DNA of 64,000 nt, taken from the NCBI GenBank assembly GCA_947650285.1, contig CANTFL010000634.1:186001-250000 (forward strand), in the 5' to 3' direction. The DNA comes from Hyaloperonospora brassicae (lineage: Eukaryota > Oomycota > Peronosporomycetes > Peronosporales > Peronosporaceae). The translations under genes and the position numbers were made by a program. Below, piece by piece: positions 29,930-43,000 of the stretch; within the stretch, counting starts at the first letter, position 1; every line of letters starts with the position of its first letter. The notes beneath the pieces were generated by a model. The model saw only the letters and a program-made list of their open reading frames with translations. It was not told where the DNA came from and ran no database searches.

Positions 29930-31640
29930 CAAACGAGGTGGGTACCTCGATTCCGTGCTCTGTATTTACTTTCTCACCGTATGTAGCGGTCGGTTAATGG
30001 GTTGCACTTCTCTTAATGGACATACGCTATTGCTGAATGTGACCGTTTGGAAATAGGGGTTAATCAGATATAAAAAAATTTCACCCGGTCAAATGTGGGA
30101 CGGACAAAGTGGAAATTCTTTTTTCGATCGCAAGTACACTAGTGCACTCTCCCAGAGTCGCCTGTATTTAGAGGTGATGCTTGATCCGCGAGCCTTTATA
30201 AACACATGAGCCGTCCCGCGATCTAATTTGAATTGTAGGGCGTTCTGCGTCCGATCGCAGTTGGGTAGGGGGTGATAATTGACATTCCGCCTGGCCACAC
30301 AATCCATAGGAAATTGTGTAGACCCAGGTCGCTCTCTAATCAACGGTTATCCGTTTCCTGTCTCGGAGAACTCGACGCGTGTATTGTGTTGCATTATAAT
30401 TCAGTTTAATGTTGACCAGCCAAGCGTCAAAACCTACGACTATGCCTATCTGTCTACTAGATCATTGTCGCCTATCGCATGTCTATGTAATTTACCACTT
30501 GCATTAAGTGGTTTACAGCATTAACTCGGATGGCGAACCGATTTGTCGTGTATTGCTTGATAGTGGATCGCTCTGTAGCGGATCGCTCGGGTAGTAGATT
30601 GCTCGGGTAGTGGATCGCGGTATGTGGTCCGCAAAAGGTAGGCGTTCACACAATTGAGCAATATACAGCCAGGATATATCGTGGTCAATTTCTAAAGTCT
30701 CCAATCAGGCAGTCAACGTTGAATAGGATATAATTCTGAGACCTCGCATGTTTATTACCTTTGACGATCCACTTCCCCAGCCTAAACCATATTCACCCAT
30801 CATATTGTCGTTATCAATAAAGTAATACGGATATTGTTCACCTTTCATGGGATCTGATTTTGTAGCTAGGCGATCGAAGCCCTTAATCGCGGATACGTAA
30901 TCGGTCAACCGTCATTTCTTGACTAAACTACTTCTTGACCTATAATAATATCGATTTAAAATAAATATAAATAGTCGTCATCTTTCAGCAGGTCCTTCAA
31001 TAACATTTTTCGCGCAATTGAGCCCATACGCGAGTGCGCCCCACCAATAAAATTGATTTTGCATTCAATGCGGATCGTATGATTCATATTTCTATCATTT
31101 TTTCTCTGCGGTCCTCCACACATGGGGAATTGAGGCTGAAGGTCGGCAGGATAGTCCATACGCTTTAAATCCTTTGAAAATCGCGGCAAAGAATGATCTG
31201 TGACCAAAAAAATCTGCAAATATTGGTGGAAGCAGGTTAGTATTTGGTCATCGTTTTGGCTTCACTCACGTCGGCCGGCACAGTATGAGCAGAGAGTGTG
31301 GTAGCTTAAAAATAGCCTCGGGCCTTCATCTTGGCGCATTAATTCGAAGCTTAAGTTTTAGACGAACTTCTGTCGCATCTGCACTTTGTTTTATAGATAC
31401 CACGCAGCTTAGGTGTAGTTTGCAGTGCACCCAGCGAATAAACGCGTCGTCTTCTTGCTTTTGTGATTTGCTTGCAAACAAGGGGATGGGTAGAAGTTTA
31501 ATGGTAGATCCGGTGCCATTATTGCTTAAGTGTCAATTCGCAATTTAAATCAACTTAAAAATCGTCAAGTAAGGTTACGGTACTTCTCAAGAATCGCCAG
31601 TCGACTCGCTTCCCCCCCAAATGATGTAATTCTATGCAAA
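29930..31640. other. Unexplained interior of copy C
   Basis: The chromodomain-to-antisense-block distance is about 1.2 kb longer than in copies A and B, so another sequence was probably inserted. No transposon domain recognised. It contains short tandem repeats at 30561-30619. Confidence 0.4.
30561..30619. repeat. Short tandem repeat, unit 15-16 bp
   Basis: Units TAGTGGATCGCTCTG, TAGCGGATCGCTCGGG, TAGTAGATTGCTCGGG and a partial TAGTGGATCGCGG follow one another. Confidence 0.7.
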
Positions 31641-32030
31641 TAACATACGTTGCCAATGAATGGCCTGCCGCTTGGAGTATACGTTCTTCGACACTGAGTG
31701 GAGTGATCACAGAGCCAATGCTACTCTCTAGGGTTGAATGAAGCTGCTTATGGCGCCTAGCGCTCTATTTTTTGTAATATGATTAACTGTTGTTGCTCAT
31801 CGAGCGGATTGGTGATTATTGCATCGCCCACGTTAGGAGTTTAACTCTTCACCTAGGGCGCGTTAACTTCGCCACGCTCGAATAATTGGATCGGATCGGT
31901 ATGATACATTGCCTCTGACACTACTGAGTTGGATATGGTCATCTCTTAGCCATGGACTTTAGTAGCGCTTACATAGTCCATCTCCACGTCAATACCGAGG
32001 TAGGAAGAAACAAACGAAGATCTTCGGGTA
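31640..32030 (-). pseudogene. Antisense accessory ORF remnant (copy C)
   Basis: The minus strand reads SSYLGIDVEMDYVSATKVHG, matching PSYLDFDEKVGYGSDTNVHG of copy B, then LFERGEVNAP (B: LFV-stop-RGDTTAP), ITNPLDEQQQLI (B: ITNPLDE-stop-QELI), and in a neighbouring frame VEERILQAAGHSLAT (B: VEQRLRQTENCSLGT). Conservative replacements, and a Gln where B has a stop, point to protein-level descent. Own stops and a frame change show it is dead. Confidence 0.55.
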
Positions 32031-32132
32031 AAGATGTCATAGTATTTCGTGATCTATACCCGTGAAGAAAAACACTCACACACCGTCCTCTTCGAGGAAA
32101 GAATTCAATTAGAGATTTGTCGAAACGTTTGT

Positions 32133-32146
32133 CTGGAGGGAGAGAA
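32133..32146 (+). other. Polypurine tract (copy C)
   Basis: The purine run GGAGGGAGAGAA borders the LTR start TGTGAC at 32147. Confidence 0.6.
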
Positions 32147-32311
32147 TGTGACGGGGTTACACGTCGACTGAAATTTGACAACAGGTGTGGTGCACACAAG
32201 GTGTAACAGTATTACATGTCGACTGGTAGTCGACAGTAGGTGTGGTACACACCTGGAGTAACAGGGATACACGTGGACTGGAAGTCGACCATATGTGTAG
32301 TTCACATAGGC
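32147..32311 (+). repeat. Triplicated 55-bp hairpin module at the LTR start
   Basis: Units 32147-32201, 32202-32256 and 32257-32311, each 55 bp, each equal to the first 55 bp of the LTR (TGTAAC hairpin, GTCGACT hairpin, GTGTG hairpin). The units differ from each other. Unit 2 has the perfect GTCGACT-GGT-AGTCGAC and GGTGTG-GTA-CACACC. Confidence 0.85.
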
Positions 32312-32734
32312 GATTGAATCCCATTTGATGTGATATTAGAACACAGTATCATTTGTTAAAGATTGATGTCTGTCAACCATTGATTACGAGACCTTGCAGG
32401 AGTTTTATATTAAAACATGAGTAACAAGATTATATAAGTTGTTCTGAGGTATAATTTTAGAGAAAGAAAATTAACGTTCAGTTGCAATTTATATTCGATA
32501 GACACGTACCTTGCTGAGGCGTCTTGTGATCGTCGTGGAGTTAAGCAAAGCTATGCTAAGGCAGCTACTCCTAGTGTAGTATATGCTGCTTTTTCGAATC
32601 GTTTAATCCCCCTAGCACAGGGAATGTAAGCTCTCTGAGCTTGTTGACTCTCTGAGTCGGGTTTGTAATACGAAAGTTGCTCGTAGAGCGCTAATTTGTT
32701 ATTCTTCCTTGAGAATTGGAGTAGCTCCGCTGTG
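32147..32734 (+). repeat. 3' LTR of copy C
   Basis: Homologous to the LTRs of A and B, from TGTGAC to ...GCTCCGCTGTG. Diverged throughout; the first 55 bp are present three times in tandem (32147-32311). The GCTC-GTA-GAGC hairpin is kept with a new loop. Confidence 0.85.
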
Positions 32735-35700
32735 TGTCTCGTTCACATCTGGCAGGAATATGCGCGCAGTCTAGTGCCTTGTGCGACTGTTTTTTTGCAA
32801 TGTTGGCTAAAATATAGCGGTTGGTCTGTCTTTTGATCGGCAGAAATTCACTACGTCGCCATCAGTATGGGTTCGACAGAGCAACCGCGTGGATTATATC
32901 CGTTCGGCGGAGAAAGATTATGCTTAGACTTCGCTTGGACGATCATGCTGAAGTATACAACCAGCAAGCCGATAGAGCCGCGCATGCACCGCCCTTTTCC
33001 GCTCAGGTAGGTATCGTTTAAGTCTCATGTCTTCAGCCGGCAGTATCTTGAGCGCATGCGCCGACCCCGGCGGTCTGGAGTGCGTCATGCCTTGACGAGA
33101 CAGCCTATAAAATCTGCGTCATCACAGGCGAATGTCGTTGCGCACAACCGTATGCACGCTGCGATGAGACCAAGGAGCTCACCGCCATAGAAAGTAATTA
33201 TATTTTATTAACACTCTCCCTCGAGTCATCATGATGTGTTTGCGTACAAATGCGCAATTTAAATGTGGAACATTCATAAGTGAATCTGTCGACGCTGGCA
33301 AATAAATCATCAATTTGTATACACCTTTATATATCGCGATGGAAAGGAAAAATCGACAAGGGATGCCATGCAGATGAACATTTAACGCGTTGTACCGAGC
33401 TCTTGACCTATAATACCACCAACAAGAAGAATGCAGCCAAAAGGGAGCTTAATAATAATAATCAGATACGATTACGTGCAATAAATCGTCCTACACCCTG
33501 GTTCGCGGATTCCTATTGAATCGATTAGATCTCTATATATGCAACGAAGAAGCTAATGAGACGAGTGGCAGAGGTCTGTTTGATGAATTGGGGCACACTC
33601 AGGTTGTACTGACAGACAAGCTATCTACACTGACATCATTATATGTATTGCACTTGCCGATTACGACGCAATAAAACATGGATGTCATTATGCTATATAT
33701 TAATGGAAGCACGAGTTATAGAGCTATATAAGGATTTTGTGTATAGGGGAAACGTAGTTGCCATTTAGTCATGTTTTTTTAAGAACCATCTTGATCTTGA
33801 TCTTACTATATATATGTCAGATTAAAAATCTAATATAAAGCTTGCTCGCTTACCACTCGTTGCGCGCGTATAACGGCAGATGAAGCTTCATATGAACAAT
33901 ATTATTGCTTCTAATAACAAATAGGTACAGTGGCAATAAACAGTAACCTTTAATGCAAATTTTGTATACATCCTTAGCCAAAATTTTTATATATTGATAT
34001 ATATTATTTAAATAGTAATTTGGGAGATACCAACCGATAACGATCACGTGTGACGTATTGTACAATTTGCATACACGTTTCGATAGATTTCTTTACCATA
34101 CGTCCACATGATGTGTATATATCAGAATCGCTTTGAACAAAAGGCATTATCACCAAGATATATGGAGCCAAATTACAATGAAGAGTAAAATCTTTAATTT
34201 TCCCAATATTTATAATCTGATGTCCACATTATATTCAGGAAACACGCAAGTGCTGTGTAATATATATATTATAGTTTTTCTATTGTATTTACTGAATGTA
34301 AAAAAAATAAAGTGATTAAAATATTAATTTTAACTTTTTATTTTGGTTTAAATTAGTGTAGTATAGAAGATGTAAAAAAGACAATATAGGTTTGATATAT
34401 TGCTCTTCATAATCTATATATAATTCGTGTGTCTGCTGTAACGCACACATACTTTTAATTTTTTCTAGCATGAATGTGTATTGACAATCACTAAATATAG
34501 CAACGAAAATTGATATCTACCGTGATATAAGTAATATTTTAAAAATTTCTAAAATGAGTTTGATAATCAACATTTTTATATTATATAATCTAAGTGAAGA
34601 CTTTAATGAATGTCACATTTAGTAAACAAATATAGGTTCATACTTATGAAGTAAAACATACATTATTGATCATTTTGTCATTTTTTTGACATTTACAGCA
34701 AACTAATTTTGCCTATAAAATCCCATGTGAACTTGTGTACGGATTTCTTTAATGGGGGTTAAGAAGGATATTTGTCATCCGGTATATCGGGTTTATTACA
34801 TTATGGCGTTGCCATCAAAGCTGGTAATAAAATATTATAACAACGTTGATTGCTTTTTAAAGATACTCTCAACATTTCTATGCAATAAGACGAAGAGGCA
34901 ATAAAGAATAAGCAATGATGTGTTTTTAAAAAACATTATAGATTAACCTTTTTTTGAAGTAATGGACACATCTTATCTAGTGCTGGGATAGCATTTGACT
35001 CGATAGCTGTATACTTGTGAATATCCTAGCAAGTAACGTTTACTAACACCCTAATATAAATAATAAAATGCAGGTCTGAGTTATGTCATGTAATTTGCTC
35101 AGAGATTATTGAGCAACTTTTTATATGCGTACAAGTCCGCTAAGCAGTATATAGGAATCTATTCTGGCTTTCTCACGATTCTCTTAAAAATGTGAATTTT
35201 TATTTAAATCTTCATCAACCTCAGTTGCTTGATCTGGTCTAGTCGTTCATATACCTCGGTCGACCACCCGTCACTAAAAATAGTTTGTAAATAAGTACAA
35301 CATGAGGTGCTGATAAAAGACATCGGCGTTTAAGTTGACTGACATAGGTTATCCAGATCAGGCCGCGAGTATTAATCTAACAAAGTCATTTCAAGTGAAA
35401 ATTAAAGGCTGATACTGAAGGGCATACGGAAACCATGGCACCATAATCTTACCACAGGATGCATGTAATTCATATTACATTTTGTGTATATTCTAGAACC
35501 TCGTCAGCATTTATATATAAAATTTAAAATAATAAAATGTACAGGTTCAATTACTGTATCTTACATTAGTTCGTTGATAGCGGCGGCCTTTTCTGCAACA
35601 CCTCATCAAATTATTGAGTATAGACTAATTGTAATATTATCGAGGTGATTAAGGAAGAGAAGAAAGAGACTTTGTCGGTTTGAATGTGATTTATATATAA

Positions 35701-37439
35701 TAGATGCCTTGTTTTTTACACAATATAAAGAATAGCACTATATGATGCTTAATATCTTCTAATATTCAAAATGGAAGGCTGAGCAAGTTGGATATATAGC
35801 CTACGGGTGTCAACGATTATTATAAAATCATAAAAATGTATGTTCACAAAACATTTATAGCATGTAAACATACATACTACTTACAAGGTGCCACATTAAT
35901 ATAGACCTATCTTAAAAATATAGCGTATGTAAGGTCTCTAATGGGTTATTACAAAGTATTTTTTGTATGTGAATACAATGATGTGAATGGTGTCGAATTA
36001 TTACTAAAACATTTATTGATAACAATGTTTTAAAACTGTAAGAAATACATTTGTAGTTGTTAAGCCCACATGCATTAAGCGAAGTTTGTAAAATTTGATT
36101 TTTATTACTTCTGATAATCGGATATGAGTGTTTTAGGATAAGAAAATCGACGACGTCTTGAGATATTTAATTCCATGTCTGATTTAGATATCAATAACCG
36201 CAGTAATACGCTCATTGCATATATACATTTTTCGAAGATTTTAAAATTGCGTACATGTAGAGATTTAATTTAATTTTTTAGATCAGTAATAAGAATGCTG
36301 AACAGGCAATGAAATGCAGTGGTGCATCAATATGCAGTAAAGTAGCTGATGTGGTATGTGATCTGTTGGCATGTTTTACGCACAATGCACTGTGGTTTTC
36401 TTTGGATAGTTAGATTGTAGTTATATACAATATCAACAGCTCTCTGGGTTTACTCGAAACGGATGGTACCCATGTTTTTACATTTAGTGCCAACGTATCT
36501 CTTATCCTATATTTGACACGAAATAATTCTATATGATGTTTAAACCTACATTTACGATGTCGAAAACAAGTATTCTGTTCAATCGTTTACGACGATCTAT
36601 AATTAATGATGTCAGATTGGCTAATAGCAACAATTCTTTAAAACTTTACTTTTTGTACCTTAGGTCGCGCTTTATAAATGATGACGGATCAGCACAATTG
36701 CTATATAATAATATAATTTTTAGAAACCAAATCATATTAAAACAGGCAAACTTACTAAAACCTATTCTCTACATCATCTCGTCATCTAAGCGTACATAGT
36801 CCTGAAATCGCTATTTATGTGTATTGTAAGACGTATTAAATTACCTGGTACCTATTTCCGTTAGTTATTCAAATTAATCTCACATTCTGTCTTTATACGG
36901 AAAACTGCCTTAAAACCCTGACTGTAATGTAAGTCCTTTAACATACATGTTAATTTCATTCTTGTTAAACCTATAAGTAAAAAGGAATGAGTTATAATTT
37001 ACGCGCCTGAACGCTTTTTAAAGAATGAAATAGACATATTTAAAACCATTAAATTAGCAAATTGATTCCTTTAACAATATCTAGATTGATAAAGCCAAAT
37101 ATAATGGAGCACCACTCACCAGAAAGCAGATGCTTCTATAGATAAGTTTTTTTTATTTCTCAGTATTATTCCACAGCTAAAAATGAATTACCATAGATGG
37201 CAGCAGTCTACGAAATTTTAATACATTGTCAAATTATGTCTGACGCTACCAGGTTGACGCACGCAAGCGAAACTTATGCTCAACATTGAAAAAAAGATGT
37301 ACTAAAGAATATAGTGGCGAAATTTATGAAGCTTAATTATAGCTATGGACTCGTCTCTATATTAAGGATAATATAATGTTTGCCCATAAAGCGTGAAAAG
37401 TCTGGTTAGAACCATATGTCAGTGTAACTAATAAGAAAC
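32735..37439. other. AT-rich gene-poor DNA
   Basis: Increasingly AT-rich from about 33.5 kb. Only short ORFs, none recognisable. A motif near 33854 (CCACTCGTTGCGCGCG) resembles the arm-plus-loop of the inverted repeat at 21481. Confidence 0.5.
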
Positions 37440-37474
<35 letters not shown>

Positions 37475-37476
37475 AT
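37440..37476. repeat. (TA)n(GA)n microsatellite
   Basis: About ten TA units run into about eight GA units. Confidence 0.95.
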
Positions 37477-37690
37477 TGCTACATTACACCCCGTTTCCTT
37501 ATATTCACAATCTTCCTCAAAATCTTATATTATAATCCCTATTCATTTTTAAGATTCTTTATCTGACAAAGGTATTTCTCACTAATATCTGCCATTAATG
37601 GGCAAGTAATATGGAAGAAATACATAAAACACTACTCACGCCTGTGGTCTAGCTCCTCCAGTGTTTACTGATAGGGCGCTACCCAATAAC

Positions 37691-38172
37691 ATGCTTCCTC
37701 CTCCCAAGGTTGAGTATGCCGGTTGGGAGCAAGTTACAGATACGGTGCAGACGTTCGCACGTGGCCAAGGCTAAGCTGTTACAATTAAAACTTCGATTGC
37801 AGGAAAGCATGTCTACCTTAAATGTGATCGAGGTGCTGTATTGATACCAAAGGTTGGAAAAGAGCGCCAACGCCAGACCAACTCACGCCAAATGGAATGC
37901 TCTTTCCTTAAAGTGGAATTTTCTTCAAAAAAGGGTAATTGGAAATTAAACGTGATGAATAGATGCCACAATCACGAGCCGTCACTCTATACGTCTGGTC
38001 ATTCGAATTAGAGGAAGTAAAATAGCGAGCAGGCCGATTCGACTAAAAATAGGACATTGGCTGGTGTTAAACCACTAAGGATCCTTTAATCCCTCCTCCT
38101 AGGGAATGAAGGTGCCCTAGCAAACCTCTGTTCATTGTACGATGAGAGTACAAAACTTAGAAAGGACAAGCC
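37691..38172 (+). pseudogene. MULE transposase N-terminal (FAR1-like) fragment
   Basis: In one frame from an ATG at 37691: GWEQVTDTVQTFARGQG, stop, then VYLKCDRG, RQTNSRQMECSFLKVEF, KGNWKLNVMNRCHNHEPS and SGH, followed by stops and, in a nearby frame, AGVKPLRIL, LCSLYDESTKLRKDK. The order F-A-x-x-x-G, Y-L-x-CDRG, R-x-T-x-S-R-x-x-x-C-x-F, W-x-L-x-V-x-x-x-x-HNHEPS, SGH is that of the FAR1/WRKY-GCM1-type DNA-binding domain at the start of Mutator-like transposases. The catalytic part is not recognisable downstream. Confidence 0.6.
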
Positions 38173-39668
38173 ATATTTTTACTAATTGATTTAACGGTGT
38201 TATAAATATTAATAATTTTATTCAATTTATAATTTATTGAGTAATACCATTGTCAGAGATAGAATCTTAAAATGAATATGGATTTTATCTTTAAATTTTC
38301 GAAGGAAGGGTGTGAATCTAAGGAGAACGGGCGTGAATTTGGCAATTTCCATTAAAATTGGATATGCATGATGTAAAACACATGTACTGACAAGGAAATG
38401 CGGTGGACTTAACATAGATGACAAGCTGTCTCCTGGACACTCATCGATTATACATTGTCAATGCAACCTATAACAAGCGCTATCAATGGCGATTCAGGGT
38501 CAATATAGCATTAGATTTGTCAATGCCAATTTCCGTTCACTTAGTCTACGGACACGAAATATATTTCTTTTTTTGACACTACATTCATTTCTCGGAGATT
38601 AAATCAATTAAGTGAAGACAGATACCGTGGTAAGGCAAAGAAACGGGTTTCCACTACTTCTGTATATTTTAGAAAAATTATATCAAAAATAAAGGTTTAG
38701 CTTTATATTTTTATTTAAATATATTCCGAGCACGCCTTACGAATTCATAAAGACATAGTATCTGGCAACAAAAGGTTTTAAATCGCAAAAAAAGGTATAT
38801 AGTTCTGCTAATTTAGGATTTGAGCAAGTTCGGTGCTCATAATGCGCAGTTGTTTGAATTTTTCATAATTAACAAGCGCACAGAACTAAGATCGGTAATC
38901 AATATCGAACTTCTAGTGTAACGCTCTCGTTTATATCAGAGTTCAAAGCTGGAAAAAATGTCAGCATGAGTCGCTTAACTTCAGACGTGTGATCTTGCTT
39001 CAACTGGGCTACATTCGAAGTCAAGGTAAATGTGATTTTAAACATAATTTGCTTACCTGGGATATCCATCATGTTTTGCAGAGGATATAATCAACGCTTT
39101 ACCCAAAGAAAAAGTTGACGCAGCATCCAAATTTACGGAATCCGTGGTTAGGCAAATAAGGGATTTATAGATGCAGCATTGACTTGTCTCCGGACTGTAA
39201 TTTTCTCTACGAGTCCTAAGGTTTTTTTTTCAAATATGATCCTTATTTTTGAATACAAAGATATTGGATTTTCGTCTAGTCGTACATATCAATTTAATTA
39301 TTTAAGGATTATCGATAGTATGGTTCCGAATAAGACAGATGCGCAGCAAGGAATTGACAGATTTACGAAATCTGGGTGTGCCTTTTTTTGATTTCTTATT
39401 AAATCATTGCCTAAAAAATATTTGAAAAATAGGTAATTGTTTTTACATAAACATTTATTTACATCACGACCAATGCGGATAAGAGTGTATAAAACCAAGT
39501 CCGTTTGTATAAAAAAAAGGTTAAAAACCTTTTTATACAGCGCAAGTTTTTAAATCAGCTCAAAATGTACCACAAGAACAACGAGAGGGTCTGGATTACT
39601 GGTGTTATGTTTAAGGAATGTTTTTGAAAACCGTAATTGACATTACGGTATATAAAAGAGATTTTTGA
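38173..39668. other. AT-rich DNA, no gene recognised
   Basis: It may hold decayed parts of the MULE or of the following pogo-like element; nothing supportable. Confidence 0.4.
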
Positions 39669-40034
39669 ATTTTATTAAAACTGTTCAGGCCGCTTTATCT
39701 ATTCTTTTATCACGTCCGTAACATTTCCAGGTCCGCAAAAGAAATTTTTGCTTTCGCTTTTATTAAGAAAGCATTTTATACTCGATCTGGGGTAACGTCA
39801 CATGCAGTTCATGCCTCCCAACCGTACCGCAAATATACAGCTCATGGAGCCAGAATTATAGCTCCTTTGAATCGCCACTACATGATCCTTCATCTTTTTA
39901 ATATTGTTCACGGCTACAAACGCGGCGATGTGACCATCTACAAAGGTCGACCAGTAGATCGCCCTGAAATAACTGTGGCATCGTGGAAGGGTATTTTAGC
40001 TGAAGATGTGGCAAACTGTTTTGGCCACACTTGA
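39669..40034 (+). pseudogene. pogo/CENP-B-like DDE transposase C-terminal fragment
   Basis: 121 codons without a stop in AT-rich DNA, no ATG near the start, ending at TGA 40032-40034. The end reads HGARIIAPLNRHYMILHLF, KRGDVTIYKGRPVDRPEI, VASWKGILAEDVANCFGHT. This resembles the DDE-superfamily endonuclease end of pogo/jerky-type transposases: a D-A-G-I-I-x-x-x-K-x-x-Y-like motif (here HGARII...RHY), then ...W..(V)....I.NC(F/W).HTG. The catalytic Asp in DAG is not present. Family assignment is by motif memory only. Confidence 0.45.
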
Positions 40035-43000
40035 TTTATTGTATCCTTGTATTTAAATTCTGTGGCTCATCAGCAAAACCAAATGGTCGTGTTGTGTTGT
40101 AATATGCCATCAATACACTTTCGCTAGATAACCCCATTACCATTTTTAATTAAAATTAGTTTATTGGACGAGGATAAACAGCATACGTGGAACCGAATAA
40201 CAGTGAGAGTATCCATATAATACAGGAGGTTGAAGAGGTAGAAGACAGAAGGAGGAGCAACTTACCTGGTGGAGATTAGCAAGAAATATAGGCTTAAGTT
40301 TTCATTTGTTACTGCATTCACACTAGATATATCGATCCCGGCTCATAGGTTATTCATAACCGTATTCAGAAGCCCAGATGTCCTTCCCTATAATAGCAAC
40401 CACTTAGGTCGCCATCGAGGATTAAATTGTATATGTAAGTTTAATCAGACCCTCCGTCTTCTCCACATGCGTAGCTTTCAAGAAGAGAATTAACAGTTCA
40501 AAAAGGGTCTGCATGGTTTTTTGACCCTCAAAAACATTTGTAACATTTCTATATTTATATGCTACTATGAATGCGGTAGCGACCATAAACTGAGCACGGT
40601 AGAGCTCAATTTGTTTTGGCATGTACGTATAATGTGTTGTAAAATTATATGCCCAATCCTTGTAAAGACTTAAATTTTTAAATTAATGCGTCAAACATCA
40701 AATCGGTTTTAATTTAAGCTAATGCATCATTTTAGTCGATTTAAAATTGTAAAGGAAGCCTATTGTACAAGGTCACCTTTCTTCACTAAGACGAATCATA
40801 GTTCTCGACACTAGCTAGCTAAAAGCTATAACTTTTACGTGTAATCGCCGTTGCTGAGAAATCGGGATAGCGAGGAAATCGATCAAAAATCATTCGGGGT
40901 AACTATACGCAGATCTGCCGGCTTACCTATAAATATTGTAAGTGTTTTTCTTTCATACAAGTGCTAAGATACCTGCAGCTACTATATTATAATGGTCAAG
41001 GAAATATATATTTTTGGCCTACCACTGTATATTTAAGCGATGAAAGATATGTTACACTGACATCTTATTGATAGTTATCCGATAAATAACATATGTTAAA
41101 CATGGTCGCTCTATAGACTATCTATCTAAGCAGGAGACTTCATCAACATGAACATGTGGCCCCAATCATCAATGCATCTAGATAATCACGACGAAAATAT
41201 AAGTGGAGAAATATCAAACCTATAAATGTATATTATAATAGGTCGGATTTATCCCCATTCATCAAGAATTTAACTATATTTAATTTTTGTTAAACTATGC
41301 AAAAAAATTTATATTCTAATAATTACTATACAGCATAAATTAGTGATGATGCTTGAAATGTTCTTAAGCGCATCTAATGTGGTCCAAAAATGTCAAACCC
41401 GTATCATTTTTACATCAAAGTGAGTATATCTCACAGTTAAATTATTTTTTCTTATGAATGCTCAAGACTGCAATGTTATTGTCCAATTAACATATAAGTA
41501 TAAAATTACTGAATGCTCTCAAACAATGATAGCAACTATATTTAAGTGCTCGTTAACTATCGGGGTTTGCATACATAGATAGCAGCGCGCGATACAACTA
41601 TAGACTTTTAATAAACAACTATTGATACTTTTATAAACGACGTATTGTTGATCGTAGGGGACGAAGATATGGCAACGCCTTTTTAGTCAGAATACGCTCA
41701 AGCATTAAGTACCCTAGAAAATTAAAAAATATATATACATGCCGTCACCGATTAATTACAATTATTACTGGATGATTCGATGTATTGTAAATGGCTTTAA
41801 TCAATTTTTATAGTTTCTTTCCAATTTAGTTGAAACGCATCCACAATACAAAATGTGGCGGATATAAGTAAAATGCGTCTTGACGAGTCTTTATAGGGTT
41901 GCGTACACTTCAATAACACGAGTTTGTTTACAAAAGATATCTGTTTAATTGATTATCATTTTTATTACGATCTCTTCGGATCACGAACATATGAATATTG
42001 TTTCAAAGAGTGAGTCCGAGTAAGTAATAAATTTGTAATGTAGAATTTGAAATGTCACACGTTAATAAATAGGTATAAACAAGGTCAGTTAGCATCAAAT
42101 AGAAAGTTGCTCAAGTCTTGTGACCAATAAGGAACTCGCTAAATAAACAGTTTGACGTTATCTTGATAAAATCTATCGTCAAAGATTGAGACTACCCTGC
42201 ATAATTTTATTACGACGTCCATTCATCTTTATATCTATTCGATGACGGCTGTATGAAAGTTTTAAATTACATACATTGGTCTCGATCTTTCCATGTGTGA
42301 AATCCGGGAGTAAAGTGGTTATTCTTGCACATATCTATGTGATGCGTGCTCGAACAAGACAAGCCCACTAGCTTAAGAAAGGCAAAAATGATTCAATATA
42401 CGGTCAACAAACAAGCAAACTAATATCTGCTGAAAAAATTACAATTTATGCTGAGATGTTTTTTAAAGCATTTAAGGTATCTCATTAAAAACTTGTTCAG
42501 CTTATGTGGTAGTCTTTGCAAGAACCTCACGATGACACATATTACAAATAAACTTAAGACTCCATTACGCAGATATGTAAGAAATTCGTCGTTGATTATT
42601 TAATATTGAACAATGCATATTATTACGTCTACCTAATCTAGGCGCTTATGTAAGATAAAATATTTTTAGCCATATTATTGTATCTAAGGTCGAACGTTTT
42701 GTTCCGGCCTTCGCATATAAGCATGTTCAGTGTCATCCAGCTAATACAAAAAAAATTATAGTCCGTGAGGCAAACCCAATGTGTGGAACGTGTAGGGCGA
42801 GCAATTCAAGTGGACTTTAGAAGTCAAAATTTTCAATTGCAATTATTATTTAGGGTAATGATCGAGGTCAGTCACTGTGGGAAGATTGTGCATCATGCAT
42901 ATGTAATGTAGTCATTATTTACAGGATGTAGAAAATATAATTGTGTGAAATCATTCGTGATAAACAAGAATAATACGATCTACATGTCATGACTATATTA

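Larger units (their letters stand above)
25510..32734 (+). mobile_element. Ty3/gypsy element, old copy C, 5'-truncated
   Basis: Same family as copies A and B but clearly diverged. It starts inside the protease (CNYARRHFL at about 25550) and lacks gag and the 5' LTR. It then carries spacer, RT, RNase H, integrase, a degraded integrase tail and chromodomain, an unexplained 1.7-kb insert-like region, antisense ORF traces, a purine tract and a 3' LTR. It is older than A and B, yet it lacks four of their five pol stops (the fifth position cannot be aligned), so it is informative about the ancestral sequence. Confidence 0.85.

Noticed and set aside
25510..32734. RIP-like C-to-T decay of copy C
   Set aside because: Differences from A and B mix transitions, transversions and indels with no clear dinucleotide preference.
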